64,000 nucleotides of DNA from Chelatococcus sp. Its GTDB lineage: Bacteria > Pseudomonadota > Alphaproteobacteria > Rhizobiales > Beijerinckiaceae. Where the stretch lies: the NCBI GenBank assembly GCA_003248805.1, contig QFQY01000030.1, positions 12,518-76,517 on the forward strand, in the 5' to 3' direction. Positions 50,202 through 58,434 of this stretch are shown in pieces (the first letter of the stretch is position 1; every line of letters starts with the position of its first letter). The position numbers were made by a program, and so were the translations under genes. The notes under the pieces are model-generated. The model was not told where the DNA came from and made no database searches. It saw nothing but the letters and a program-made list of their open reading frames with translations.

Positions 50202-51200
50202 TCAGTCTGACGCGATCTTCAGGACATCGCCGGCTCGAAACCCGAAGATGGCCTCGGCACCTGGTTGCAGCGCGGCGATCTCGTCGGTGGCATCGACGAG
50301 CGCGGTGATCTCGGAGCCCCGGTGCTCGAGCAGGACGCGAAAGCCGCGGCCGATAAAGTCGACCGACGCGACCCTGGCGGCCAAGACATGCTCGCAGCCG
50401 TGGGCCTCTGTCCCGACGAGGACCTTTTCGGGCCGCACGGCGAGAGTGCCGTCGCCCACCGGCACGAAGTTGCACTCTCCCAGAAAGGTCGCGACGAAGC
50501 GGTCGGTCGGCTTGTCGTAAAGGGCCCGCGGCGAGCCGATCTGGACGATCCGCCCCTTATCCATGACCGCGACCTGGTCCGACAGGAAGAGCGCCTCTTC
50601 CTGGTCATGCGTTACATAGACAACCGTGGCGCCCACGGCGGCGTGCAGCCGCTTCAGCTCGACCTGGATGGCCTGCCGAAGATTCTTGTCCAACGCACCG
50701 AGTGGCTCGTCCATCAACAGGATGTCCGGACGGATGACCAGCGCGCGGGCGAGCGCGACGCGCTGCTGCTGGCCGCCCGAGAGCTGGCGCGGCAGGCGCT
50801 CGGCGTAAGGGGCGAGATCGACCAAAGCGAGCGCCTCTTCGACCCGGCTCTGGACATCGCGCGCCGGCAGCTTGCGCATTTCCAGTCCGAAAGCGACGTT
50901 CCGGCGCAGGCTCATGTGCGGAAACAGCGCGTAGTTCTGGAAGACCATGCCGATGTTGCGCTTCGAGACAGGAACGGGGCCGATGTCGACGCCGCCGACG
51001 AGGATCTGGCCGCCGTCATAGGTTTCGAACCCGGCAATGGTCTTGAGCAGCGTCGTCTTGCCGGAGCCTGAGGCGCCGAGCAGCGTACAGAAGCAGCCGG
51101 CCGGGATGTCGAGCGAGACGCCCTCGAGCGCCAGCGTCGCGCCATAGCTCTTGCTCAGCGCGCGGATGGAGACGGCCTTGCCGAGGGCGGCGATGCTCAT
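50202..51200 (-). CDS. ABC ATPase, PotA type
   Basis: 332 residues. Walker A GASGSGKTT, Q-loop VFQNYALFPHMS, signature LSGGQQQR, Walker B ILLMDEPLGALD and switch VTHDQEEAL are intact. A short TOBE domain closes the protein (about 260-330). Its ATG overlaps the stop of the fused permease (ATGA). It powers the importer whose binding protein is at 54027. Confidence 0.92.
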   Translation of the reverse strand: MSIAALGKAVSIRALSKSYGATLALEGVSLDIPAGCFCTLLGASGSGKTTLLKTIAGFETYDGGQILVGGVDIGPVPVSKRNIGMVFQNYALFPHMSLRRNVAFGLEMRKLPARDVQSRVEEALALVDLAPYAERLPRQLSGGQQQRVALARALVIRPDILLMDEPLGALDKNLRQAIQVELKRLHAAVGATVVYVTHDQEEALFLSDQVAVMDKGRIVQIGSPRALYDKPTDRFVATFLGECNFVPVGDGTLAVRPEKVLVGTEAHGCEHVLAARVASVDFIGRGFRVLLEHRGSEITALVDATDEIAALQPGAEAIFGFRAGDVLKIASD

Positions 51201-52897
51201 GACGTCTTTCGCTTTGCGACGAGGAGGTTCGCGCCGAGGACGACGATCGTCACCAGGATGATGAGGCAGGAGGCAGCGATGATCGTGGGGTCGATCTCAT
51301 GCGCCACGCCCTCATACATCAGCTTCGGCAGGGTTCGGCTGCGGATATTGGTCAGGAAAAGCGCAATGATCACGTCGTCGAACGAGGTGATGAAGGCGAA
51401 GATGGCGCCGGCCGCGATGCCCGGCGCGATCGCAGGCAGCATCACGCGCCGGAACATCGTCGCCCAGGAGGCGCCCAGACCGAGCGCCGCCAGCTCCAGA
51501 TTGTCGTCGAAGGATTTCAGCGCGGCCCTTACGGTGATGAAGACGTAAGGCGTCGCGAGGACGACATGGCCGAGCGTCACGCCCCAGATCGAGCCGACCA
51601 GCCCCGTCGGCGCAAGAAGGTAGTAGAGGCCGACCGCCAGGATGATCACCGGCACGATCATCGGCAGGATGAAGATCGTCTCGACCATGCTGCGCCAGCG
51701 CGGCCGCATCCGCGAGACGCCGAGCGCCGCGAGGGTGCCGAGCACCACCGAGATCGAAACGACGAGGGCCGCGATCTGCAGGGAGCGGGTCAGCGCCGCC
51801 ACCCATTTGCTGGTCGAGAAGAAATTCTCGTACCAGACCAGGCTGTAGCTTTCCGGCGGAAAGGCGAGGAAGGGGGAGGACCCCAGGCTCATCGGGAAGA
51901 CGATGACGATCGGCGCGATCAGGAAGGCGCCGATGAGCCCTGCCGCGACGATCGCGAGCCAGCCGCCCGCGGAGCGGCCGCGCGAGGTCACGGTGAAGGG
52001 CTGCCCGACCTTGCCGCCGCCGCCTTCGATCAGACGTTCCAGGCCGAAGAAGCGCTGGAACAGCACGAGCATCGTGACGGTTGCGACGAGCAGCACGGTT
52101 GCCAGCGCCGCCGCGAAAGGCCAGTTCAGCTCGGTATTGATGTTGCTCGCGATCATCTGCGCGATCATGGCCTGGCCGGGGCCACCCATCAGGGCCGGCG
52201 TCAGATAGAAGCCGATCGCGTTCATGAAGACGATCATCGCGCCGGCCACCACGCCGGGAGCCGTGAGCGGCAGGATGATGCGGCCGAAGATGGCAAGCGG
52301 GCCGGCGCCGAGGCTTTCGGCCGCCTGCACCGTCGTCAGATCGAGATTGCGGAAGGCGGCATAGAGCGGCAGCACGACGAACGGCATCAGCACATGCGTC
52401 ATGCCGATCAGCACGCCGGAGAGGTTGTAGACGAAGGCGATCGGTGACGAGGTGAGACCGGAGCCCATCAAAAGCGTGTTCACCACGCCATTGCCTTGCA
52501 GAAGGATGATCCAGGCGGTGGTGCGCACCAGCGCGCTGGTCCAGAACGGCAGCAGCACCAGCAGCATCAGGAGCCCGCGCGCCCGCGGGCCGACCGTGGC
52601 CATGACATAGGCCAGCGGATAGCTGGCGATCACGGTGAGAGCGGTCACGAGCCCGGCGATGCCGAGCGTCGTCATCAGCACCGAGCGATAGACCGGCACC
52701 TCGGCCATGCGCTGGAACTGTGCCAGCGAAAAGCCGCTCTCCCCGAAGGCAAGCTTCAGCAGCGACAGGACGGGCACTGCGAACAGCACCAGCAGGACCA
52801 GGCCAAACGGTGCGAGCCCCAGCCAGACCGGAAAGCCGCGGCCTACGCCCGCCCGGCGCGGTCCGTTCTCCGCAGATGCCGCGACCGCTCCGCTCAT
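51197..52897 (-). CDS. Fused PotB-PotC-type ABC permease
   Basis: 566 residues from ATG 52897. The first half (about 1-285) is a complete PotB-like permease (TSALVRTAAWIILLQGNGVV-like segment; EAA loop VQAAESLGAGPLAIFGRIIL). A glycine-rich linker (EGGGGKVGQPFTVTSRGRSA) leads into a complete PotC-like permease (about 305-566; EAA loop ELAALGLGASWATMFRRVML). These are usually separate genes. The fusion gives a single chain with both halves of the channel. It overlaps the M24 gene upstream and the ATPase downstream by ATGA. Confidence 0.9.
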   Translation of the reverse strand: MSGAVAASAENGPRRAGVGRGFPVWLGLAPFGLVLLVLFAVPVLSLLKLAFGESGFSLAQFQRMAEVPVYRSVLMTTLGIAGLVTALTVIASYPLAYVMATVGPRARGLLMLLVLLPFWTSALVRTTAWIILLQGNGVVNTLLMGSGLTSSPIAFVYNLSGVLIGMTHVLMPFVVLPLYAAFRNLDLTTVQAAESLGAGPLAIFGRIILPLTAPGVVAGAMIVFMNAIGFYLTPALMGGPGQAMIAQMIASNINTELNWPFAAALATVLLVATVTMLVLFQRFFGLERLIEGGGGKVGQPFTVTSRGRSAGGWLAIVAAGLIGAFLIAPIVIVFPMSLGSSPFLAFPPESYSLVWYENFFSTSKWVAALTRSLQIAALVVSISVVLGTLAALGVSRMRPRWRSMVETIFILPMIVPVIILAVGLYYLLAPTGLVGSIWGVTLGHVVLATPYVFITVRAALKSFDDNLELAALGLGASWATMFRRVMLPAIAPGIAAGAIFAFITSFDDVIIALFLTNIRSRTLPKLMYEGVAHEIDPTIIAASCLIILVTIVVLGANLLVAKRKTS

Positions 52898-54030
52898 GCG
52901 ACGAACAGCCGGCGGGGGAAGTTGGTCAGGCGCTCGCAGCCGTCCGCCGTGATGGTGATCGTCTCGGACATGCCGAAGCCCTTCGCCAGCACATAGGTGT
53001 GGAAGGTCATGCCCGGCTCGAAAGCCCAGGTGGCGCTCGGCTCCGCCTCCAGAGGCTCGCCGCCATTGGGCTGCAGCATCAGGCCGACCGAATAGAAGGT
53101 CTTGTTGGTGTAGGTGTCGCGCAGGCCGGCCGAGAGCACGCCCTCGCGATAGATCGCATCCGGTACGGTGGCAGGGACGCCGGGCTTCACCGCAGCGATC
53201 GCCGCATCCTGGATGGCGATCAGCTTCTCGACGACCCGGTGTTCCTCGTCGGTCGCCTGCGCGACCTTGATCGGGCGCATGAAGCGGGCGTGATAGTGGC
53301 GGACATTCGGAGTTGTCTCGAGCTGGACGATGTCTCCAGTGGCGAGAACACGGTCGGAGTAGCCGCCATGCAGATGATAGGCGCGCTCGCCGGAGGACAG
53401 CACCCCCGGGCCCGGCAGGTCGCTGCCGGCGCGGATCATCGCCGCGCAGATCTCCGCCGCCATCTCGCGCTCGGTCGCGCCGACCTTGGCGGAGGCGATA
53501 CCGGCGGCCATGCCCGCCTCGGCCGCCTTGCCGGCCGCGCGCTGATAGGCGATCTCCGCCGGCGACTTGATGAAGCGCATCTGCGTGGTGAAGCGCGAGA
53601 TGTCGCTCCACATCGTCTCCGGCAGGGCGGCGCGGACGGCGTCATAGCGGGCGACGCTCAGCGTCCAGGCTTGCATCTCGACAGCGAGCTTCGCCTTGGC
53701 GCCCGCGGCCTCGCAGATCGCCCGGGCCGCAACGGCGATCCGGTCGTCCGAATCCGTCCACATCACGCGCCCGGGGAAGACGCATGTGGCGTCGAGATAA
53801 TATTCCTCGACGTCGCGGCAGAACAGCAGCGGTTCCCCTTCCAGCGGGATCACCGCGAACTGGAAGCTGGAATAGCCGCGGGTGAAGAAGCCGGTGAGAT
53901 AGGTCACCGTCTCGGGCAGGAAGGCGACCAGCGCATCCTGTCCGGTCCGTGCCAGCTCGGCGCGGACCTTCTCGACCCGCGCGAGATAATCCTCGCGCGG
54001 GAACCAGGGTCGGGCGATCGACATCGTCAT
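52894..54030 (-). CDS. M24-fold hydrolase, creatinase/DoeA-like, without the usual metal ligands
   Basis: 378 residues from ATG 54030 (overlapping the binding-protein stop). N-terminal creatinase-N domain (about 10-145) and C-terminal pita-bread domain (about 155-378). Aminopeptidase P-type enzymes have two aspartates in the strand after GDxV; here the segment is GDIVQLETTPNVRHYHARFM, with Glu and Ala-like positions instead, as in metal-free creatinase. Catalytic-type histidine is in YHLHGGYSDR. Likely it hydrolyses a small C-N compound such as a creatine- or ectoine-like ligand taken up by the importer, rather than a peptide (inference). Confidence 0.82.
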   Translation of the reverse strand: MTMSIARPWFPREDYLARVEKVRAELARTGQDALVAFLPETVTYLTGFFTRGYSSFQFAVIPLEGEPLLFCRDVEEYYLDATCVFPGRVMWTDSDDRIAVAARAICEAAGAKAKLAVEMQAWTLSVARYDAVRAALPETMWSDISRFTTQMRFIKSPAEIAYQRAAGKAAEAGMAAGIASAKVGATEREMAAEICAAMIRAGSDLPGPGVLSSGERAYHLHGGYSDRVLATGDIVQLETTPNVRHYHARFMRPIKVAQATDEEHRVVEKLIAIQDAAIAAVKPGVPATVPDAIYREGVLSAGLRDTYTNKTFYSVGLMLQPNGGEPLEAEPSATWAFEPGMTFHTYVLAKGFGMSETITITADGCERLTNFPRRLFVA

Positions 54031-55064
54031 TCCTTGAGCATGGCGGTGTAGGCCTCGGTCACCTTGGCGCCGTTGTCGGCCCACCATTCGATGTCGAGGA
54101 AAAGCGCGTTCTTCAGCCGCTCGGGCGTCGAGGGCAGGTTCTCCATTCGCGCTGCCGGGATCGCCGCCAGCGCCTTCTCCGAGGTCGGGCCATAGGCGAC
54201 GAATTCGGAGAGCCGCGCATTGTTCTCGGGCTTGGCGATGTAGTTCAGGAAGGCGACGGCCTCCGCCTTGTTGGGGGCGCCCTTCGGGATCATGAAGAAG
54301 CCGACCTGCGGGATCTGCTGTTCCCAGGCCATGGCGATTGGCAGCTTGGACTCGATGCCAGCCTGGAATCGGCCGTTCCAGCCCAGCGCCATAACCACCT
54401 CGCCCGAACCAAGAGCCTGGACCGGCTGCGCCCCGCTGGCCCACCAGACCGCAACCTGCGGCTTCAGCGTGCGGATCTTGTCGAGCGCGCGCTTCAGGCC
54501 CACCTCGGTCGAGAGCGTCTTGTAGACCTCCGCCATCGGCACGCCGTCGGCGAGAAGCGCAGCCTCGACGACCGTCTCCGGCTTGTCGGGCAAGGTCCGC
54601 TTGCCCGGAAACTTCGCGACGTCCCAGAAATCGGCGAAGCTCTTGGGCTGCGGCCCGCCGGCCGGGAAGGCCTTGGTCGAGAAGCCGATCAGCGTCGAGA
54701 AGATCTCGGAGGCGACGCCGTAATCGTTGCGGGCGCCGGGAATGACATGGTCGGTGTTGACCATGTCGGGCGTGATCTTCTCGAACAGGCCCTGGCGGAC
54801 GCCCCGCATCAGCCCGCCGCCGCCGGCGGTCACGACATCCCAGGTCACCGACTTGGTGTCGACCATCGCCTTGATCTTGGCGGTCTCAGGGCCGGTATCC
54901 TCCTCGACCTTGATCCCGGTTTCCTTGCTGAAGGGCTGGATCCAGGCCTTGCGGATCGCGTCCTGATAGGCTCCGCCCCAGGAGGCGAAGGTCATCTCCT
55001 TGGCGCTTGCGATTCCGGGCGCGAGCAGCGCCATCGCGGTGGCTGCGACGATTATCTTCTTCAT
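54027..55064 (-). CDS. Periplasmic binding protein, PotD-like
   Basis: 345 residues, signal peptide MKKIIVAATAMALLAPGIAS. Family motifs: MTFASWGGAYQDAIRKAWIQ, SFADFWDVAKFPGKRTLPDK and VAVWWASGAQPVQALGSGEV. Second enzyme-linked gene of the GntR-led minus-strand operon; it follows the amidotransferase by 27 bases and overlaps the M24 gene. The ligand is probably the M24 substrate. Confidence 0.9.
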   Translation of the reverse strand: MKKIIVAATAMALLAPGIASAKEMTFASWGGAYQDAIRKAWIQPFSKETGIKVEEDTGPETAKIKAMVDTKSVTWDVVTAGGGGLMRGVRQGLFEKITPDMVNTDHVIPGARNDYGVASEIFSTLIGFSTKAFPAGGPQPKSFADFWDVAKFPGKRTLPDKPETVVEAALLADGVPMAEVYKTLSTEVGLKRALDKIRTLKPQVAVWWASGAQPVQALGSGEVVMALGWNGRFQAGIESKLPIAMAWEQQIPQVGFFMIPKGAPNKAEAVAFLNYIAKPENNARLSEFVAYGPTSEKALAAIPAARMENLPSTPERLKNALFLDIEWWADNGAKVTEAYTAMLKE

Positions 55065-55091
55065 GACCCCTCTCCTTGTTCTCGGACGCTC

Positions 55092-55799
55092 TCAGGCGGC
55101 CGTGGCGCCGCAGAGAGCGGCGAACTTGCTGAGCATGGTCTTGGCGGGCAGGGCCTCGTCCGCAGTCGCCTTCAGCGCTGCGATGTCGGCGCCGTCCCGC
55201 TCCATCGTGGCGCGGCTCTGCTCGAACCAGACCACGGCCTGGTCCTTCGTGACCTCGGGGTGACCCTGAATTCCCCAGACGCGATGGTCCCTGAAACGCC
55301 AGATCTGGTTGGGGCAGAGATCGCTGGTCGCGATGATACGCATGTCGGGATGGTCGGCCCGCACCTCGTCATTGTGCCAGACGAACATATAGACCCGTTC
55401 GCCGATCTCGCCGGCGACCTCGTCGCCTCGCGCAGCCGGCGTCACGTCGAGCCATTTGTTGCCAACCTCGCAGAAAGGGCGGCGAAACACCTGGTCGCGC
55501 CCGCAGAGCGCCGAGGCCAGGATCTGGCTACCGAAGCAGACGCCGAGCATCGGAATGCCGAGGCTGTCCGCCTCCTGGATCAGCTCGTGCTCGCGATGGA
55601 TGAAGGGAATGTCCTCATAGGCCCCGTGCGGGCTTCCGGTCACGAAGATGCCGTCATAGCCGGCCAGCGTATCCGGAAAATCTCCAGCGAAGGCCCAGCG
55701 AGCATCGACGTCGAGCCCCCAGCCGGCGAAGCGCTCCGGAAGCTTGGCAACGCTCTCGCGCTTGGGACCGTTCTGGAGAAGAAGCAGCTTGCCGCCCAT
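55092..55799 (-). CDS. Class I glutamine amidotransferase-like protein (GMP-synthase-like/PuuD-like)
   Basis: 235 residues. The nucleophilic cysteine is in PMLGVCFGSQILASALCG; the catalytic histidine and glutamate are in VWGIQGHPEVTKDQ. This is a stand-alone amidotransferase or gamma-glutamyl hydrolase with no partner synthase nearby. In PuuD-type pathways such enzymes remove gamma-glutamyl groups from amines. Lying between GntR and the binding protein of an importer, a catabolic hydrolase role is likely. Confidence 0.88.
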   Translation of the reverse strand: MGGKLLLLQNGPKRESVAKLPERFAGWGLDVDARWAFAGDFPDTLAGYDGIFVTGSPHGAYEDIPFIHREHELIQEADSLGIPMLGVCFGSQILASALCGRDQVFRRPFCEVGNKWLDVTPAARGDEVAGEIGERVYMFVWHNDEVRADHPDMRIIATSDLCPNQIWRFRDHRVWGIQGHPEVTKDQAVVWFEQSRATMERDGADIAALKATADEALPAKTMLSKFAALCGATAA

Positions 55800-55802
55800 G
55801 GC

Positions 55803-56525
55803 TCAGGTCCTCGTGTCTGATACGCAAATGACAGGGTGCGGCTCCGGCTCGCGCTCGAGCGTTCCGGCCAGAAGATCAAGGATGCCCTGCCGAGCATTGT
55901 CGATGTGACGCTGCATCGCCTCGGCAGCAGCCGTGCCGTCGGCGCGCTCGATCGCCGCCAGGATCGCCAGATGCTCGGCCTTTCCTGGATCGAAGCGCCT
56001 TGGGATCCGGGAGAGACCGAACATCCGCGTGCGCTCGCGGAGCTCCTTGACGAGCCTCGCCATCAGTCGGTTGCCGCTGGCCTCGGCGATCGAGAGGTGG
56101 ACGAGATCGTCGACGCTCCAATGCCGGTCATGCGAGACCGCGCGAGGCTCGGCCATGCCCGCGATGGCGCTCCGGATTCCCGCGAGCTCGCTGGGCGGCA
56201 GGCGGCCGGCAGCGAGCCTGGCCGTCTCCCCTTCCAGCGCGCGCCGCGTCGCCAGGATCTCCATGACGTCCTCGATCGAAACACCCTGCACGGTGAGCAG
56301 ACGCCCGTCCCGGCGCAGATACCCCTCCCCGGCCAGCCACCCAAGCGCCTCGCGCACAGGCGTCCGGGACAGGCCGAGCTGCTCAGCGAGTTTGCGGTCC
56401 TGAACGATCGTCCCACCTGGCAGGTCACCGGAGAAGATCATCCTCCGGATCGCCAGCATGGCCCGCTCGGAGAGCGACCCATCGTCCTGAACAGCGGCTG
56501 TTTCGACAGTCGAAGGCATCGGCAT
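55803..56525 (-). CDS. GntR-family regulator (FCD type)
   Basis: 240 residues from ATG 56525 (a second in-frame ATG is at 56519). Winged helix: ERAMLAIRRMIFSGDLPGGT, KLAEQLGLSRTPVREALGWL and GEGYLRRDGRLLTVQGV. FCD domain (about 88-220) follows. It heads the amidotransferase-binding protein-M24-permease-ATPase operon. A perfect palindrome (56530-56541) lies five bases before the start codon, which implies autoregulation and little or no 5' leader. Confidence 0.92.
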   Translation of the reverse strand: MPMPSTVETAAVQDDGSLSERAMLAIRRMIFSGDLPGGTIVQDRKLAEQLGLSRTPVREALGWLAGEGYLRRDGRLLTVQGVSIEDVMEILATRRALEGETARLAAGRLPPSELAGIRSAIAGMAEPRAVSHDRHWSVDDLVHLSIAEASGNRLMARLVKELRERTRMFGLSRIPRRFDPGKAEHLAILAAIERADGTAAAEAMQRHIDNARQGILDLLAGTLEREPEPHPVICVSDTRT

Positions 56526-56529
56526 ACTT

Positions 56530-56541
56530 TTGGTATACCAA
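56530..56541. promoter_or_regulatory. GntR-type operator palindrome
   Basis: TTGGTATACCAA is perfectly self-complementary and fits the FadR/GntR operator pattern (TNGTATACNA-like core). It sits immediately upstream of the gntR start codon, so binding would block transcription of the whole operon. Confidence 0.7.
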
Positions 56542-56684
56542 GCGGTGACGTCAATCCCCGATACGCTGATCGGATTGGCAACGGGGGGCTAAAATATCGG
56601 CAGATCCAGCTTTAAGGCCGGACTCTCTAGTAGCCGGTCTCGTTGACTAACCACGCGCCTTAACGCGCATCCCGTATTGGTGAC

Positions 56685-56905
56685 GCAGCGAGCTTCGCTG
56701 CGATGTCAGCTTGTCGGCGAGTGAACCGCCCCGGGTTTGTCGGATGCCCCAACTCCTGAGAGGATGGGGCTTATGACGAGCAAGCCGACGAACAAGTTCT
56801 CGCCTGAGGTGCGCGCCCGCGCGGTGCGGATGGTGCTGGATCACGAGGCCGAGCATCCGTCGCGCTGGGCGGCGATCATGTCGATTGCGGGCAAGATCCG
56901 CGAGA
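56685..56905 (+). mobile_element. IS3 (IS407-like) end and OrfA N-terminal remnant
   Basis: An IS3-type end (TGAACCGCCCCGGGTTTGTC, from 56722) precedes MTSKPTNKFSPEVRARAVRM and VLDHEAEHPSRWAAIMSIAG, the standard OrfA N-terminus (ATG 56773). After GKI the sequence diverges (REIAKMVELTAG) and no OrfB follows. Just before the end lies a small hairpin, GCAGCGA (56685-56691) with TCGCTGC (56695-56701). Confidence 0.65.
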
Positions 56906-56948
56906 TCGCGAAGATGGTCGAGCTGACAGCGGGCGCCAGCAGCAAAAG

Positions 56949-56970
56949 AGCCGCCCCTGGTAGGGCGGCT
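56949..56970. terminator. Hairpin with flanking A and T runs
   Basis: AGCCGCCC (56949-56956) pairs with GGGCGGCT (56963-56970); AAAAG precedes and TT follows. The stem could terminate transcription weakly, better on the minus strand (CTTTT after the stem). It lies within IS-scar DNA. Confidence 0.4.
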
Positions 56971-57091
56971 TTGGATGCCGAGGAACGGCGTTCGGTCAAG
57001 TTGGTTGCGGGGGCCTGAAACCACCGAGAGTGGTTTGAAGGATCGGTCTTCAGATCCTTCTTTAGGTTATGGGAGCATGCAATTCCGCATT

Positions 57092-57121
57092 GCGCCGATA
57101 CCGTTGAAAAAAGTCGGCGTT
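57092..57121 (+). repeat. Second copy of the IS end motif
   Basis: GCGCCGATACCGTTGAAAAA followed by AGTCGGCGTT matches 42933-42961 with one extra A and one substitution. Here no transposase follows. It is a solitary end left from the same or a related insertion sequence. The remaining 57122-57350 holds only a short hairpin (57302-57328). Confidence 0.6.
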
Positions 57122-57301
57122 CAAGCGAGGTAATCACGGGAAGCGAGTTGTCGGCGATCTCCTTCTGCCTGTCATGCTGCCCTGATTTTTGCTTGAGGAG
57201 GCTTCTTCATCGCATTCAGTGCTCGCTCATGGTCGATACTTCAGCGCGGGGGCTCGTCCACATCGGGCTCGATGCGTAGCGGGGAGGATGGGCTTCGATA
57301 G

Positions 57302-57328
57302 GCATGCCCTCCATGTAGGAAGGCATGC
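57302..57328 (-). terminator. Hairpin downstream of the Afu-type binding-protein gene
   Basis: GCATGCC (57302-57308) pairs with GGCATGC (57322-57328), 22 bases beyond the stop of the minus-strand operon. There is no clear T-tract, so terminator function is tentative. Confidence 0.35.
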
Positions 57329-57350
57329 AAGATCGCCGGCTGCACTACGG

Positions 57351-58349
57351 CTACTTCGCAGGCGAGGAAATCGTCTGCCAGCGCTTGAGAAACTCGTCGC
57401 GCTTGGCCGCAGCATCGTTCTCGTCGATGTCGAAGACCTTGACGCTCCCGATCGCCGGCAGGTCGACATGCTTCCAGACGTCGATGTCGGAGCGGCTGGG
57501 GCGACGGAATGCGTTCTCCAACAGGGCGATCTGGGTCTCCTTGGAGAGCATCAGGTCGAAAGCCGCCTTAGCGGTTGCACCGGACGGGGCGCCCTTGACG
57601 AGAACCTGGAACTCTGGCGTCGAGAAGGTCCCCTCCTCCGGATAGACGAGCGCGATCTCCCGCTGGCCACCCGCCACGTAGGCATAGGCATTGGACTCGA
57701 AGGTGAGCCCGACCGCGAACTCGCCCTGGCCGACACTGCGCAGAACGGTCGAGGCGGCGCTGGAGACGGTCAGATTGGCGGCGAGTGCCTTGAGCGCGTC
57801 CGGGCCGAGCAGCTTGTCGATGCCCCAGAGGATCGTATAGGCGGTCGAGCTGTTGGCGGGATCGGCGATGATGATCTTGCCCTTGAAGGACGGGTCCAGG
57901 AGCTCTTTCCAGCTCTTGGGCGCCGGTTTCCCACCGAGCTGGTTCTTGTTCACCATCGCCACGACGACATGCACGTTGGACGCGGTCCAGAGGTTTTCCG
58001 GATGGCGCAGGGCTGCCGGAATGGCTGCGAGCTGCGGCGAGGCATAGGGCTCGAAGAGCTGCTTGAAAGCACCCAGCGTGTTGGCGCTGGAGCTCCAGAA
58101 CAGGTCCGCCTGCGGCTTGGCCGCTTCGGCCTCGATCCGGCGCAGCAACTGGCCCGAGCCACTGGTGATCGTGCTGATCTTGAGGTTCGGCTGCTTCTCT
58201 TTCGCGACTCCCAGAATGGCATCCACCGATTGCGCATTGTTGGAGGTGTAGAGCACGACGGTGCCGGAGGCGCTTTGGGCAAGCGCCGGAACGGCTGCCA
58301 GGCTGGCAAGGCCTGCGAGCACGCTACGCCGGTCGATGAACTGGCTCAT
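57351..58349 (-). CDS. Periplasmic binding protein, AfuA/FbpA-like
   Basis: 332 residues with a twin-arginine-like signal (DRRSVLAGLASLAAVPALAQ). Mature part: GTVVLYTSNNAQSVDAILGV, QADLFWSSSANTLGAFKQLF, FKGKIIIADPANSSTAYTIL and VGQGEFAVGLTFESNAYAYV. The tyrosine pair that binds ferric iron in FbpA is not evident. This branch also includes AfuA-type sugar-phosphate and phosphonate binders. Last gene of a minus-strand operon with phosphatase, ATPase and permease; a phosphorylated sugar is the best-supported guess. Confidence 0.88.
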   Translation of the reverse strand: MSQFIDRRSVLAGLASLAAVPALAQSASGTVVLYTSNNAQSVDAILGVAKEKQPNLKISTITSGSGQLLRRIEAEAAKPQADLFWSSSANTLGAFKQLFEPYASPQLAAIPAALRHPENLWTASNVHVVVAMVNKNQLGGKPAPKSWKELLDPSFKGKIIIADPANSSTAYTILWGIDKLLGPDALKALAANLTVSSAASTVLRSVGQGEFAVGLTFESNAYAYVAGGQREIALVYPEEGTFSTPEFQVLVKGAPSGATAKAAFDLMLSKETQIALLENAFRRPSRSDIDVWKHVDLPAIGSVKVFDIDENDAAAKRDEFLKRWQTISSPAK

Positions 58350-58434
58350 GATTGGTTCCTCTTCCTCCGCCTTCCCCTCTTGGATTGCCGGGCGGCGAGG
58401 CGGCGCCTGCCCGGCTTGCCTCGGGCCGATGAAC

